64,000 bases of DNA, from NCBI RefSeq assembly GCF_900110205.1, contig NZ_FOCV01000015.1, positions 62,001 through 126,000 of the forward strand, in the 5' to 3' direction. Position 1 is the stretch's first letter; each line of letters starts with the position of its first letter. This DNA is from Rhizobium tibeticum. GTDB taxonomy: Bacteria > Pseudomonadota > Alphaproteobacteria > Rhizobiales > Rhizobiaceae. The notes under the pieces were generated by a model. That model was not told the origin of the DNA, did not search any database, and saw only the letters and a program-made list of their open reading frames with translations. The position numbers and the translations under genes were made by a program. Of this stretch, positions 45,256 through 53,469 are shown piece after piece.

Positions 45256-46873
45256 CAGCCTTTTTCGCCTTCCAATTCCAAGGCAAAAGCTCGTCAATCT
45301 TGCTGACCGGATGATCGGCGATGCGGGCGAGCACATCGGCAAGCCAAGCTTGAGGATCGATGTCATTGAGCTTGGCGGTCATGATCAGCGTTGCCATGAA
45401 TGTGGCCCGATCAGCACCGCGGTCGGAGCCGGCGAACAACCACGATTTTCTGCCAAGAGCGAAGCCGCGCAGCGCCCGTTCGGCGGCATTATTGGTGAGG
45501 CAAATCCGGCCATCATTGAGGAAGGTCGTGAAGCCGTCCCAGCGCTTCAGCATGTAGTCGATGGGCTCGGTGACCGGTGAGCTGCGCGACAGTTTTGTCC
45601 GTTCAGAACGCAGCCATGCCTCAAGCTCGTCGACGAGGGGACGACTGTCTTGTCGCCGTCGTGCCAGCCGCTCACCAGCCGATAACCCATTGATCTCGCA
45701 CTCGATGTCGAACAGCGCGTCGATGCGTCTGACCGCCTCGAGCGCGACCGGCGAGATCGCTGCTGCAGTCGTTGCCCGTTTCGCATTAGTGGCGATGTCG
45801 GCGAGCACAAAAAATTTGCGACGCGAGTGCGCCCAACACAGCGCCTGAGTGAGCGCACCGGGATCGCGATCCACTTTGAACAGGGGATTGTAGCCGCCGT
45901 AGGCGTCCGCCTGCAGGATGCCGCTGAAGCTCTTCAGATGACGTTCTGGATGTTCCTGCCGCCGATCGCGCGAGGCGTAATAGAGAGCCGCCGGCGGCGA
46001 CGTTCCGCCAAACGGCCGATCATCCCTGACATAGGTCCAGATGCGGCCGGTATCGGTCTTGCCCTTTGCGAGGATCGGCACGGTCGTATCGTCGCCGTGC
46101 AAACGATCAGCGCTAAGCACATGCGCCTCGATTAATCCATGCACCGGTTTCAAGACCGCAGCGCAAGCACCGACCTGGTCGGCCAATGTCGACAGACTGA
46201 GGTCGATGCCTTCTCGGGCATAGCGTTCACTCTGCCGGTTCAGCGGTTGATGCTGGCCGAACTTCTCGAACAGGATCATCGCCAGCAGATTCGGCCCGGC
46301 AAAACCGCGCGGCGTCACATGGAAAGGTGCCGGTGGCTGGGCGATTTTCTCGCATTCCCGGCACGAGAACTTCTCGCGCACCGTTTGAATGACCTTCCAC
46401 TGGCGTGGGATCACTTCCAGCGTCTCGGTGATGTCCTCGCCCAGCTTCGAAAGCTTGGCCGAACCGCAGCAGGGGCAGCTTGACGGCGGTGCAATGACAA
46501 CGCGTTCGGGCGGCAGGTGCTCGGGAAACGGTTTGCGCGATGGACGCTTGCGCTCGAAGGCCCTGACGGTCGATGATCGTGCCGCCATCTCGGCGGCCAG
46601 TTCGTCCTGGCCGGCGTCGGCTTCCAGTTCTTCTAGCTGCAATTCCATCTGTTCGAGAAGGCGCGCCTTGCGCTGGGAACGGCTGCCATGGATATCGCGC
46701 TTGAGCTTCTCGATCTCCAGTCTCAGCCGCGCGATCAGCGCATCGGAATGCGAGTTTACCGCCTGAGCTCGGGCGGCAATGGCCTCAGCTTCACGACGCG
46801 CCGCACGCTCGGCGAGGATCATCGCATGCGCACTGGCAAGGTCGTCGGGAAGCTGATCGGCCGCATCGGTCAT
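45236..46873 (-). CDS. tnpC: IS66 family transposase TnpC
   Basis: The 545-residue protein is a complete IS66 transposase: N-terminal helical region, zinc-binding CPCCGSAKLSKLG, the ADGYNPLF-like DAYGGYNPLF and CWAHSRRKFF catalytic region, and C-terminal NDGRICLTNNAAERALRGFALGRKSWLFAGSDRG. The length is normal and no stop interrupts it. It is likely inactive unless TnpA and TnpB are supplied elsewhere, since tnpB of this copy is split. Confidence 0.93.
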   Translation of the reverse strand: MTDAADQLPDDLASAHAMILAERAARREAEAIAARAQAVNSHSDALIARLRLEIEKLKRDIHGSRSQRKARLLEQMELQLEELEADAGQDELAAEMAARSSTVRAFERKRPSRKPFPEHLPPERVVIAPPSSCPCCGSAKLSKLGEDITETLEVIPRQWKVIQTVREKFSCRECEKIAQPPAPFHVTPRGFAGPNLLAMILFEKFGQHQPLNRQSERYAREGIDLSLSTLADQVGACAAVLKPVHGLIEAHVLSADRLHGDDTTVPILAKGKTDTGRIWTYVRDDRPFGGTSPPAALYYASRDRRQEHPERHLKSFSGILQADAYGGYNPLFKVDRDPGALTQALCWAHSRRKFFVLADIATNAKRATTAAAISPVALEAVRRIDALFDIECEINGLSAGERLARRRQDSRPLVDELEAWLRSERTKLSRSSPVTEPIDYMLKRWDGFTTFLNDGRICLTNNAAERALRGFALGRKSWLFAGSDRGADRATFMATLIMTAKLNDIDPQAWLADVLARIADHPVSKIDELLPWNWKAKKAAIAAAA

Positions 46874-46918
46874 GGCCAGATGGAATCATATTCGCTCCCC
46901 CCTTTCCAGCCATTTCCG

Positions 46919-47066
46919 CTATCCCGCGGAGCTTGGACGCCAGGTTTTTTGTGGCATCCGCCAGTCGATCCCTTCGAGCAAATAACCGAGCTGCGCCCCT
47001 GTGATCACCACCGTCCCGTCGGCTGCCGACGGCCATAGGAACCGTCCGCGCTCGAGCTTCTTGTAC
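46919..47066 (-). pseudogene. tnpB: IS66 TnpB, 3' part
   Basis: The frame YKKLERGRFLWPSAADG and LGYLLEGIDWR is the C-terminal part of TnpB. It begins abruptly at 47066, where the recombinase island starts; the 5' part is at 50450-50641. Joining the two restores GVCLYYKKLERG, the usual TnpB sequence. Confidence 0.88.
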
Positions 47067-47109
47067 CTCACAACAGAATGCAGCCACTGCCAACGCAGAT
47101 ACGCAGTTA

Positions 47110-47370
47110 GTGCGGGTAACACATCCGTTTCATCCTCTATTCACACGGCAGTTTCCGTGTGTCGGCAAGCGCTACAACCGGCATGGTGAACGCCTTTTGC
47201 TGCAGACCGAGGACGCCACTGTTTGGTCGGTTCCCCCGCAATGGACTGACCTTGTGAGCCCAGATCCTGAAGTTGTCATGGGTAACGGACGGTCGCTCTT
47301 GCGGGTCGCCGACTTAATGGAATTGGCCGCTCTGGTGGAGCGCCTTTCAAGCCAATCGGGCACGCGCTGA
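47110..47370 (+). CDS. DUF5372-like small protein
   Basis: The 86-residue product starts VRVTHPFHPLFTRQF and has WTDLVSPDPEVVMGNGRSLLRVADLMELAALVERL, resembling small proteins (DUF5372) that travel with recombinase genes of this sort. GTG 47110 is the start. Function unknown; probably an accessory factor of the island. It begins 43 bases inside the left edge of the island. Confidence 0.62.
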   Translation: MRVTHPFHPLFTRQFPCVGKRYNRHGERLLLQTEDATVWSVPPQWTDLVSPDPEVVMGNGRSLLRVADLMELAALVERLSSQSGTR

Positions 47371-47563
47371 CGTGCAGAAGTGTAAGGATAAATATGCCGC
47401 GATTGTAAAGCGGATTATGCCGCAAGAGGTCACTTTATGAAGAGAAATGCCTGTAAATTCGAGGCACTATGTCGAATACACCGCAATTATCGCCTTGACG
47501 AGGTAGTAATGTGCGTCGTAATTAGCATTACGCTAACGCCGCTTCATGTCCTCGGAGCCATCG

Positions 47564-48025
47564 ATGTCTGCGAAGTACGACAGCAAGCGCACAAAGACGG
47601 ATGCCCTCATCGAAGAGGGTACGTTCAATCCCACCCCCGAGAAGGTGCGCGATCCAAAGTTTCGGGGCAGCGAGTTCTTCGATCCGCACGACGCCGTGCA
47701 GGTCAAATACGAGATGCTGCGTCGCGTCTCCATCGACAAGGTGTCGGTGACGGAGGCCTCCGACGAGTACGGTGTTTCCAGGCCGACCTACTACCAGGCC
47801 AAGGTGAACTTCGATATGGCCGGCATTGCCGGACTGGTGCCGACGAAGCCGGGGCCCCGCGGTCCCCACAAGATCGACGACAAGGTCGTGGCATTTCTGC
47901 AGGCGCAGCTCGCTCCAGGAGAACCCGTTCGCGCCCGGGAACTTGCCAAGCTGCTCCGCCAGGAACTCGACATCGAGCTTCATCCCAGATCGATCGAGCG
48001 GGTTCTAAAAAAAAGCGGCAGGTAA
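47564..48025 (+). CDS. Helix-turn-helix protein of the recombinase island
   Basis: The 153-residue protein has a helix-turn-helix of transposase type (VSVTEASDEYGVSRPTYYQAKV, about residues 60-80) and a second HTH-like segment near VRARELAKLLRQELDIELHPRSIERVL. It likely binds the island ends or its promoter. ATG 47564 has CGGAG upstream. Near the 3' end lies an A8 run followed by G, a classical -1 slippery site, and the -1 frame stays open to the recombinase start. Confidence 0.72.
   Translation: MSAKYDSKRTKTDALIEEGTFNPTPEKVRDPKFRGSEFFDPHDAVQVKYEMLRRVSIDKVSVTEASDEYGVSRPTYYQAKVNFDMAGIAGLVPTKPGPRGPHKIDDKVVAFLQAQLAPGEPVRARELAKLLRQELDIELHPRSIERVLKKSGR
48007..48015 (+). other. Candidate -1 ribosomal frameshift site (A8G)
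   Basis: In the zero frame the codons read CTA AAA AAA AGC, giving the A_AAA_AAA slippery heptamer used by many insertion sequences. Slippage by -1 leads into the frame ending at 48321. A stimulatory structure was not checked. Confidence 0.5.
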
Positions 48026-48321
48026 ACATTGCCGCGACGGCGGAATGCCCGATCCAACCGTCAACCATCGCGTCCCAGTACGAGGTATTGCGCAAGGCTG
48101 CTCTCGGCGCAGCGTTGCCGCTTATGGCCCGTAGCGGTCTGCTGCTCTTTTTGCGCCGGGGCATGTGGGGATGGGCTCAGACGCTAACCGCAACAGCAAT
48201 CACCCCGCGAGAGCAGAATTACCCATCGTCAATTGCTTGGCCGCTGCACCGCGGACACAGCGCCGTCGTTCACGTCCTTGCGACAATCGCCATGAGCATC
48301 AACGATCGGAGATCACGATGA
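48026..48321 (+). CDS. Frame-1 extension product between HTH and recombinase genes
   Basis: The -1 frame after the slippery run codes about 98 residues, including TIASQYEVLRKAALGAALPLMARSGLLLFLRRGMWGW, and ends in TGA inside the ATGA that starts the recombinase gene. No ATG, GTG or TTG precedes the well-formed part, so it is probably made as a fusion with the helix-turn-helix protein, or is a broken former gene. The four-base overlap with the recombinase start supports translation in this frame. The family is unknown to me. Confidence 0.45.
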
Positions 48322-50192
48322 ATGTACATCTCAAAGTCCAGCCTCATCACCTCGAACGCGGCGCCTACCTGTACATCCGCCAGTCTTCCATGCGGCAAGT
48401 CGTTGAGAACGTCGAGAGCGCCAGGCGGCAATATGCGCTTCGGGGGCGCGCTGTCGCCCTGGGATGGCGCGACGAGCAGATTATCGTCATCGACAACGAT
48501 AAAGGAGAGTCCGGTGCATCGGCCGCCTGGCGTGAAGGGTTCCAGCGCCTGGTCAGCGACGTTGGCATGGGGCATGCCGGGATCGTCATGGGCCTGGAAG
48601 TCTCTCGTCTCGCAGGTAACAATGCCGACTGGCAGCGTTTGCTAGAGATTTGCGCCCTTGCCGATACACTGATCCTCGACGAAGACGGCGTCTATGATCC
48701 GGCAAGTTTCAACGACCGGCTCCTGCTCGGCCTCAAGGGCACAATGAGTGAGGCCGAACTGCATGTGATCAAGGCCCGGCTACGCGGTGGCATACTCAAT
48801 AGGGTGCGGCGCGGCGAGTTTCGTTGCCCGCTGCCGACTGGGTTGGTCTATGACCATTTCGGCAATGTGACGCTTGATCCAGACATGCAAGTCAGAGAAA
48901 CGATCATTCATTTCTTTGAGATGTTCTCTCGCCTCGGGTCCGCCTCCCAGACCGTCAAGGTCTTTCGCAATGAAGGCCTATTGTTTCCGTCGCGCCTACA
49001 CAACGGCGACACGCTGTTTCGGCCGCTGACCGCATCGACGGCGATGCGTGTCCTGAACAATCCGCGCTACGCTGGCGCCTATACCTATGGCCGACGACAG
49101 TTTCGACGCAACATCGATGGCAAGAGGACTCTGCGTGCGCGCGACATTGATGACTGGCCGGCCTGCATTCCCGATGCTCATCCCGGCTATATCAGCTGGG
49201 AGCGACATCAGGAGAATCTGAAGATCCTCAAGGCGAATGGCCGTGGATTTGAAGCGGCACGAGCTTCAATCCCAAGGGAGGGACCGGCACTGCTGCAAGG
49301 CCGGGCCGTGTGTGGGCAATGCGGCAGCCACCTTAGGGTTCGCTATGCGGCCCGGCGTGGCCGGCAGGAAGCCTGGTACATCTGTAATCGTGCCCGCATT
49401 TATCGTGGGGAGCCTATGTGTCGGTCGATCGCCGGGCCTCCCGTCGATGAAGCCATCGGCATGCTGATTGCTGAGCAGATGACGCCGGCGGCCGTCGAAC
49501 TCGCTCTCGAAGTCCGCAAGGAGATCCAAGCCCGGCATGAAGAAGCAGACCGCTTGCGCTGTCGCGCGATCGAACGCGCCCAAACGGAAGTCGATCTCGC
49601 TCAGCGCCGCTTCATGCTGGTCGATCCTGGTAACCGCCTCGTCGCCGACACGCTCGAAGGTGAATGGAACGAGAAGCTTCGCACACTGGCCAGTGCCCGC
49701 GAAGAGCGCGAACGTGGCCGAGAGCACGATCAATTCATCCTCGATAAAGCTGTCCACGAGCGGTTGGTCGCGATGACGGCCGACTTTAGCGAACTCTGGA
49801 AAGATCCGGATACCCCAAGCCGCGAACGCAAGCGACTGCTGGCCCACATCATCGAGGACGTCACGCTCTTAAAGCTGCCGGCGGAAGGGACCACCAAGCT
49901 TCACGTTCGCTTCAAGGGTGGCAAAATCCAGACGCTCACCACCATGAACCCAAAGTCCTCCGCTCAGCAGATCAAGACAAAGCCCAATATCGTTGAACGG
50001 ATCGATAAGCTTCTCGATGATTACATTTATCCGGAGATCGCCGGGATCCTGAACGAGCAGGGTCATCGCCCAGGTGGAACAGCACGTCGCGGCTGCCATA
50101 ATGCCCGCTTTACACCTCTCAAAGTCGCCTATCTCATCCACGAATATAAGCTGCAATCACGATATGATCGACTGCGACAGCGGGAATGCTGA
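48318..50192 (+). CDS. Large serine recombinase
   Basis: The 624-residue protein has an N-terminal resolvase domain with the nucleophile region YLYIRQSSMRQVVENVESARRQY (about residues 18-40) and GLEVSRLAGNNADW. A recombinase domain (about 175-270) follows, then a zinc-ribbon with CGQCGSHLRVRY and CNRARIYRGEPMC. A coiled-coil region follows. It presumably integrates and excises the island. GGAG lies 6 bases before ATG 48318, which overlaps the preceding frame as ATGA. Proteins of this kind usually continue into a C-terminal helix-turn-helix; here that part is in the -1 frame (50186-50434). Confidence 0.88.
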   Translation: MNVHLKVQPHHLERGAYLYIRQSSMRQVVENVESARRQYALRGRAVALGWRDEQIIVIDNDKGESGASAAWREGFQRLVSDVGMGHAGIVMGLEVSRLAGNNADWQRLLEICALADTLILDEDGVYDPASFNDRLLLGLKGTMSEAELHVIKARLRGGILNRVRRGEFRCPLPTGLVYDHFGNVTLDPDMQVRETIIHFFEMFSRLGSASQTVKVFRNEGLLFPSRLHNGDTLFRPLTASTAMRVLNNPRYAGAYTYGRRQFRRNIDGKRTLRARDIDDWPACIPDAHPGYISWERHQENLKILKANGRGFEAARASIPREGPALLQGRAVCGQCGSHLRVRYAARRGRQEAWYICNRARIYRGEPMCRSIAGPPVDEAIGMLIAEQMTPAAVELALEVRKEIQARHEEADRLRCRAIERAQTEVDLAQRRFMLVDPGNRLVADTLEGEWNEKLRTLASAREERERGREHDQFILDKAVHERLVAMTADFSELWKDPDTPSRERKRLLAHIIEDVTLLKLPAEGTTKLHVRFKGGKIQTLTTMNPKSSAQQIKTKPNIVERIDKLLDDYIYPEIAGILNEQGHRPGGTARRGCHNARFTPLKVAYLIHEYKLQSRYDRLRQREC

Positions 50193-50434
50193 CAAGACAG
50201 GAAGCGGCAGTGCACCTCAGCATCAGCGAGCAAACCGTCGCCAGATGGGCCAAGTATGGCCTCATCGCCAGACATGCCTACAATGGGCACTACAGCCTGT
50301 ACGAAATCCCCGATGGAGACTTGCCGCAAAAGCAATGCAGCCGTTGGAACCAACTCCAAGATCGGGCGGCTGCGCGCCAACAAACGCAAACTGAGCCAAG
50401 GCCATCAACTGGCGAGGAAAGAGGTGTAGTATGA
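50186..50434 (+). CDS. Helix-turn-helix protein, split C-terminal part of recombinase
   Basis: The 82-residue product starts MLTRQEAAVHLSISEQTVARWAKYGLI, a MerR/excisionase-type HTH, followed by YNGHYSLYEIP. It overlaps the recombinase stop by 7 bases in the -1 frame. Related recombinases carry an equivalent HTH at their own C-terminus (recalled, not searched), so this is either a natural coupled gene or the result of a one-base change. Confidence 0.65.
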   Translation: MLTRQEAAVHLSISEQTVARWAKYGLIARHAYNGHYSLYEIPDGDLPQKQCSRWNQLQDRAAARQQTQTEPRPSTGEERGVV

Positions 50435-50449
50435 ACGCTGATCGTTCGC

Positions 50450-50641
50450 ATAGAGGCAAACGCCGGAGCCATCCCACCACACGATTTTGACCCGGTCCGC
50501 TCTCTTGGCCCGAAAGACATAGAGTGCACCGTTGAACGGATCACTGCCAGCATCCCGTACCAGCGAGAGCAAGCTGTCCGGTCCTTTGCGGAAGTCGATG
50601 GGATGGCTCGCGAGAAAGACCTTCACGCCTGACGGGATCAT
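50450..50641 (-). pseudogene. tnpB: IS66 TnpB, 5' part
   Basis: ATG 50641 opens MIPSGVKVFLASHPIDFRKG, ALYVFRAKRADRVKIVWWDGSGVCLY, the normal TnpB N-terminus. Homology stops at the island edge (50450). It overlaps the tnpA stop, as usual in IS66. Confidence 0.9.
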
Positions 50642-51024
50642 GCCGACCGCACCGCGCGAATAATCCGCTGCAGATTGGCCCCATCGAAGTCACCACCAGC
50701 ACGGATAACGACGTCGCCGATGACAAGCTCGATCATCGCACGTGTGCCAATCGACCTGGTTTCTGTCTGAACAGCCCGATCTTGCGAGGAGGATCGTTGT
50801 CCGTCACGAGCATCACGACGCCAGCCAAATAGTTGCGAGGGATGTATGCCGATGCGATGCGCAATCGCCGACACGCTTGCGCCGGGCTCCATCGCCTCAG
50901 CCACGGCTCGCGCTTTAAATTCATCCGACCAGCGCCGCCGAAACTGCCGCGGGGCACCCTCAAGCCGTTCCGGAACAGCCTCGATCATATGAATGTTTCT
51001 AGTTCCAGAGCTAGGCGCAGACAT
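50638..51024 (-). CDS. tnpA: IS66 TnpA
   Basis: The 128-residue protein has the TnpA helix-turn-helix (RRRWSDEFKARAVAEAMEPGASVSAIAHRIGIHPSQLFGWRR, about residues 28-70) and a C-terminal LVIGDVVIRAGGDFDGANLQRIIRAV typical of the family. The start could also be ATG 50988, in better agreement with shorter homologues. Its stop overlaps tnpB as TGATG. Confidence 0.9.
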   Translation of the reverse strand: MSAPSSGTRNIHMIEAVPERLEGAPRQFRRRWSDEFKARAVAEAMEPGASVSAIAHRIGIHPSQLFGWRRDARDGQRSSSQDRAVQTETRSIGTRAMIELVIGDVVIRAGGDFDGANLQRIIRAVRSA

Positions 51025-51108
51025 AGAAGCTCACAGTTCGTGAATTCGTCTCTCCGCAATACAGCCCTCATCGCCACGCACGCCAGATGGGGTCAGCTTG
51101 GCGCTTAC

Positions 51109-51313
51109 ATTGCGCCGCTGATGGCGCCAATATCTGGCAGAGCTCTTTGCGCCACCGGAATAACTGACCCGCATGGATGCCTGCCGAGCGGGCGACATCT
51201 GATACGCTGGCTCCTGGCTCAAACGTTGCCGCAACCAGCCGCTCTTTATCCTCCCGAGACCAGCGCCGACGTCGCTCGACCGATGTGATAACCTCAACAA
51301 GCTGCTTTGTCAT
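51109..51313 (-). pseudogene. Second IS66-type tnpA, 5' fragment
   Basis: ATG 51313 opens MTKQLVEVITSVERRRRWS, with an HTH (GASVSDVARSAGIHAGQLFRWRK). It is cut at the GTAAGC end of the intact element, so the element inserted in or recombined with an older IS66 copy. The rest of that copy is absent. Confidence 0.82.
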
Positions 51314-51322
51314 AAGACTATC

Positions 51323-51340
51323 CCTAGTGCTTGCACTAGG
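51323..51340. repeat. 8-bp perfect palindrome upstream of tnpA fragment
   Basis: CCTAGTGC and GCACTAGG are separated by TT. It lies just upstream of the tnpA fragment start, where a promoter or regulatory hairpin would be. Confidence 0.5.
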
Positions 51341-51394
51341 ACTTGCAGTCTTCAGCCTTCTTCAGCAAGGCGGCCGTCACCGTGGGGATACCTT

Positions 51395-51504
51395 ACAACT
51401 AGCACGGCTCCATCCTGATCGCCCGCCTATCTCAAGGTCCATACCAGGGGAAATGAATGAGCAATCTGAACGGCATTTACCTCGCGACCGGCGCTTTGAG
51501 CATC
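51395..51504 (+). pseudogene. Truncated duplicate of the small membrane protein gene at 52684
   Basis: The leader, an AGGGGAAATGA ribosome site and 16 codons (MSNLNGIYLATGALSI, ATG 51454, then stop) parallel 52630-52737, where the intact gene begins MNNRNGFYFVIGAL. The homology ends at the 3' end of the nucleotidyltransferase gene. Confidence 0.7.
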
Positions 51505-52439
51505 TAAATGGAAAGCCGTTCCCCGCAGACCGCCTCGACAACAGCCTGCAGCGCCTTCACGCGCTCAACCAGCCATGCGAGCTCCTCGTCGGCAATTTTG
51601 TATTTCGACGAATATCGGGCCTCCACATAGGCGCGCGACAGCAACTCGAAGCAGCGACGTGAGAACCGGCTGTCGCGCGGCCAAGCGGCGATCAGTCGGC
51701 TGTCTGCTCCCTCGGCCTGAGAACGCAACACCTTTATTCGATGTGATTTGGGGCTGTAGAGGGTCAGTGTAAGTAGAGCGCAGTGGTAAGCACATTCGGT
51801 GGCTTGATGCAGCATGAAGACACCGTGGCGCCAGATGTTTCTTTCGAGCATCAGTTCGGCGCCAGTGAGTGCCTCTTGAGACAGCTGATACCATTGTTCG
51901 AAGTAAATCTTCGCTTCGTGCTGCTTCTCCTCCGCCGTCAGCGGCTTCGGCTCTGCCAGGGGATGGCCAGGCTGTTCGTAGAGGACGATGCCGTCTCGGG
52001 CGATGTCGACGAAGAAGGGCCGCCCGCGCGCGAGTTGATCGTTGACGTCCTGGAGCGTGTGGACGATCGGGACGACCGGCGTTTCGATGCGATGGCCGAT
52101 CTGCTCTTTCAACAGCTGCTCTTCGATGCCTTCCCAGAGCTCATGCTCGTCGGCAAAGGCCTTGGTGTTGACGACGATCAACAGGTCGTAGTCGGAGCGG
52201 TAGCCGCTGAGGCGATCCTCGACCCAGTCACCCCGGCCATAGGATCCAAACAGGATAACCTTCAGGATCCGGCCGGCGCTTCTCTTCTCCGACAGCTTGC
52301 TTGCCTGAAACCCCTCGACCTCGGCAAACAGGATCTCGATGATGCGCGCCAGCTCGCGCCGCTTCCTATCCGGCAGGTGCTCAATGTGATCGGTCAGGGT
52401 CAAAGCAGCGTCGAAGCCTTCAGTGTGAATCGCATCCAT
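51504..52439 (-). CDS. Nucleotidyltransferase-HEPN domain protein
   Basis: The 311-residue protein has an N-terminal minimal nucleotidyltransferase domain with VILFGSYGRGDW followed by SDYDLLIVV (the GS and DxD motifs) and a C-terminal HEPN domain (about 180-305) with ERNIWRHGVFMLHQATECAYH, which contains an Rx4H motif. Fused or paired MNT-HEPN proteins act as toxin-antitoxin or defence-type RNases with AMP-adding partners. Here both are in one chain. ATG 52439 is the likely start, though the ribosome site (GGAAC) is weak; GTG 52466 is in frame. The gene is flanked by copies of a partly duplicated sequence, so it looks like an insertion. Confidence 0.8.
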   Translation of the reverse strand: MDAIHTEGFDAALTLTDHIEHLPDRKRRELARIIEILFAEVEGFQASKLSEKRSAGRILKVILFGSYGRGDWVEDRLSGYRSDYDLLIVVNTKAFADEHELWEGIEEQLLKEQIGHRIETPVVPIVHTLQDVNDQLARGRPFFVDIARDGIVLYEQPGHPLAEPKPLTAEEKQHEAKIYFEQWYQLSQEALTGAELMLERNIWRHGVFMLHQATECAYHCALLTLTLYSPKSHRIKVLRSQAEGADSRLIAAWPRDSRFSRRCFELLSRAYVEARYSSKYKIADEELAWLVERVKALQAVVEAVCGERLSI

Positions 52440-52683
52440 CGTAGCGGTTCCATCGTGATTGCACACCTCAACCTTTTACGCGAAATTCATCATCACCACA
52501 ATTACAGGATGGAGGATTCTCGGACATAATCCTGTGCGTGATCACGTCTTCGCCGGTGTTGGCGCTTGTCGGCGAGTCGGTTTCGCAACGTTCACTTTGA
52601 CTTTTCCTTGTCCTGTCTCTGCGACACACCGTTGCCATCCTGATCGCCCAGCCTATTTCAGAGAATCTAGCCAGGGGAAATGA

Positions 52684-52833
52684 ATGAACAATCGGAACGG
52701 GTTTTACTTCGTGATCGGCGCTTTGGTCGTGTTAGTCCTCGGCATGGGCATTTACATTCTCCGCGAGGGGAGCAAACCCAAAGGCGTCGATATCTCGATC
52801 GGCGAAAAGGGCATTTCCGTCGAACAGAAGTAG
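52684..52833 (+). CDS. Small membrane protein, 49 residues
   Basis: The product (MNNRNGFYFVIGALVVLVLG, then a short GVDISIGEKGISVEQK tail) has a single N-in membrane helix. Ribosome site AGGGGAAATGA ends at ATG 52684. Function unknown. Its 5' part is duplicated at 51454. Confidence 0.68.
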   Translation: MNNRNGFYFVIGALVVLVLGMGIYILREGSKPKGVDISIGEKGISVEQK

Positions 52834-53222
52834 CCTAAGCAGCCACTTTTTTCTGCCCGATGAAACGTGGTTCGTAGTGCCGTCGTAGTTGCTCGGATCG
52901 GTGGCGATGGCGTCTCAGCGTCGCCGGCGATGTCACCGACTTACGGCGCGATAGCGAGTGACCGACGAGATGTATCTGCCGATCTGTAGCCCGTGTCGTC
53001 ATGCCGTCGACGTAGCGCTGCTCCTGGGTCATCGGGGTCACTGTGGCCAGGTAGCTCTGTTGGTGCCAGCTTTGCCGTACTTTTCGATCAGTCGTTATGC
53101 TGTCGCCCTGGGGACTGGAGTAGAGTATTCGCGACCGTTTCAATCCTCCCCCTTTCCTTTAGCCGACTGTCCCATAGTTAACTTCCTGTATCGAAACTGC
53201 TTTCCGCCATAGGAGGGGGAAT
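52834..53222. other. Intergenic region without a clear gene
   Basis: A minus-strand frame of about 100 codons (52835-53143, start TTG) exists but shows no recognised domain and its start has GGAGG only one or two bases away. I treat it as doubtful. The promoter for the membrane gene at 53223 should lie at the right end. Confidence 0.3.
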
Positions 53223-53390
53223 ATGGGTGCGTCCATATTGATCGGAATTCTGATCACGTTTCTCGTAATCGTGCTTGTTCTTTACCTCGTGCAGCGACTT
53301 CCTATCGACGGCCGGACGCGCCAGATTGTTCAGATCATCGTCATCGTTATCGGCATCGTGTCGCTACTGAAATATCTAGCCGTATGGTAG
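53223..53390 (+). CDS. Thivi_2564-like small membrane protein
   Basis: The 55-residue product has two membrane helices (ILIGILITFLVIVLVLYLV and IVQIIVIVIGIVSLLKYL) joined by RLPIDGRTRQ, the Thivi_2564-like layout, whose function is unknown. A strong GGAGGGGGA precedes ATG 53223. The end overlaps, on the other strand, an IS110 fragment frame. Confidence 0.72.
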   Translation: MGASILIGILITFLVIVLVLYLVQRLPIDGRTRQIVQIIVIVIGIVSLLKYLAVW

Positions 53391-53469
53391 ACCGGAGTAG
53401 TCAGGCCGCGGCCGGGTTTCGAGCGCTGTGCTCATGTCCGGCTTGCCTACCTCCGTGCTTGTATGGGCA

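Larger units (their letters stand above)
47067..50449 (+). mobile_element. Serine-recombinase island inserted in tnpB
   Basis: A 3383-bp block with four or five plus-strand genes (DUF5372-like, helix-turn-helix, a frameshift extension, large recombinase, second helix-turn-helix) interrupts tnpB exactly between the two tyrosine codons of its CLYYKKL motif. No terminal inverted repeats or target duplication are seen, which fits integration by a serine recombinase. The exact recombination core cannot be fixed by eye. Confidence 0.8.
44966..51108 (-). mobile_element. IS66-family element with DUF6429 passenger, interrupted by recombinase island
   Basis: Ends are set by similar termini starting GTAAGC: GTAAGCATACGCTGAAGG at 44966 (plus strand) and GTAAGCGCCAAGCTGACC at 51108 (minus strand). 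Inside are tnpA, tnpB and tnpC in IS66 order on the minus strand, with a DUF6429 gene near the tnpC end. TnpB is split by an inserted island (47067-50449); without it the element is about 2.76 kb, normal for IS66. No 8-base target duplication is visible. The right end lies in another tnpA fragment. Confidence 0.72.

Noticed and set aside
48165..48317. N-terminal extension of the recombinase
   Set aside because: GGAG and ATG 48318 give the normal resolvase start; the upstream part is unlike the family.
52835..53143. Minus-strand frame of about 100 codons
   Set aside because: TTG start with GGAGG only one or two bases away, and no recognised domain; kept only as a remark in the intergenic entry.
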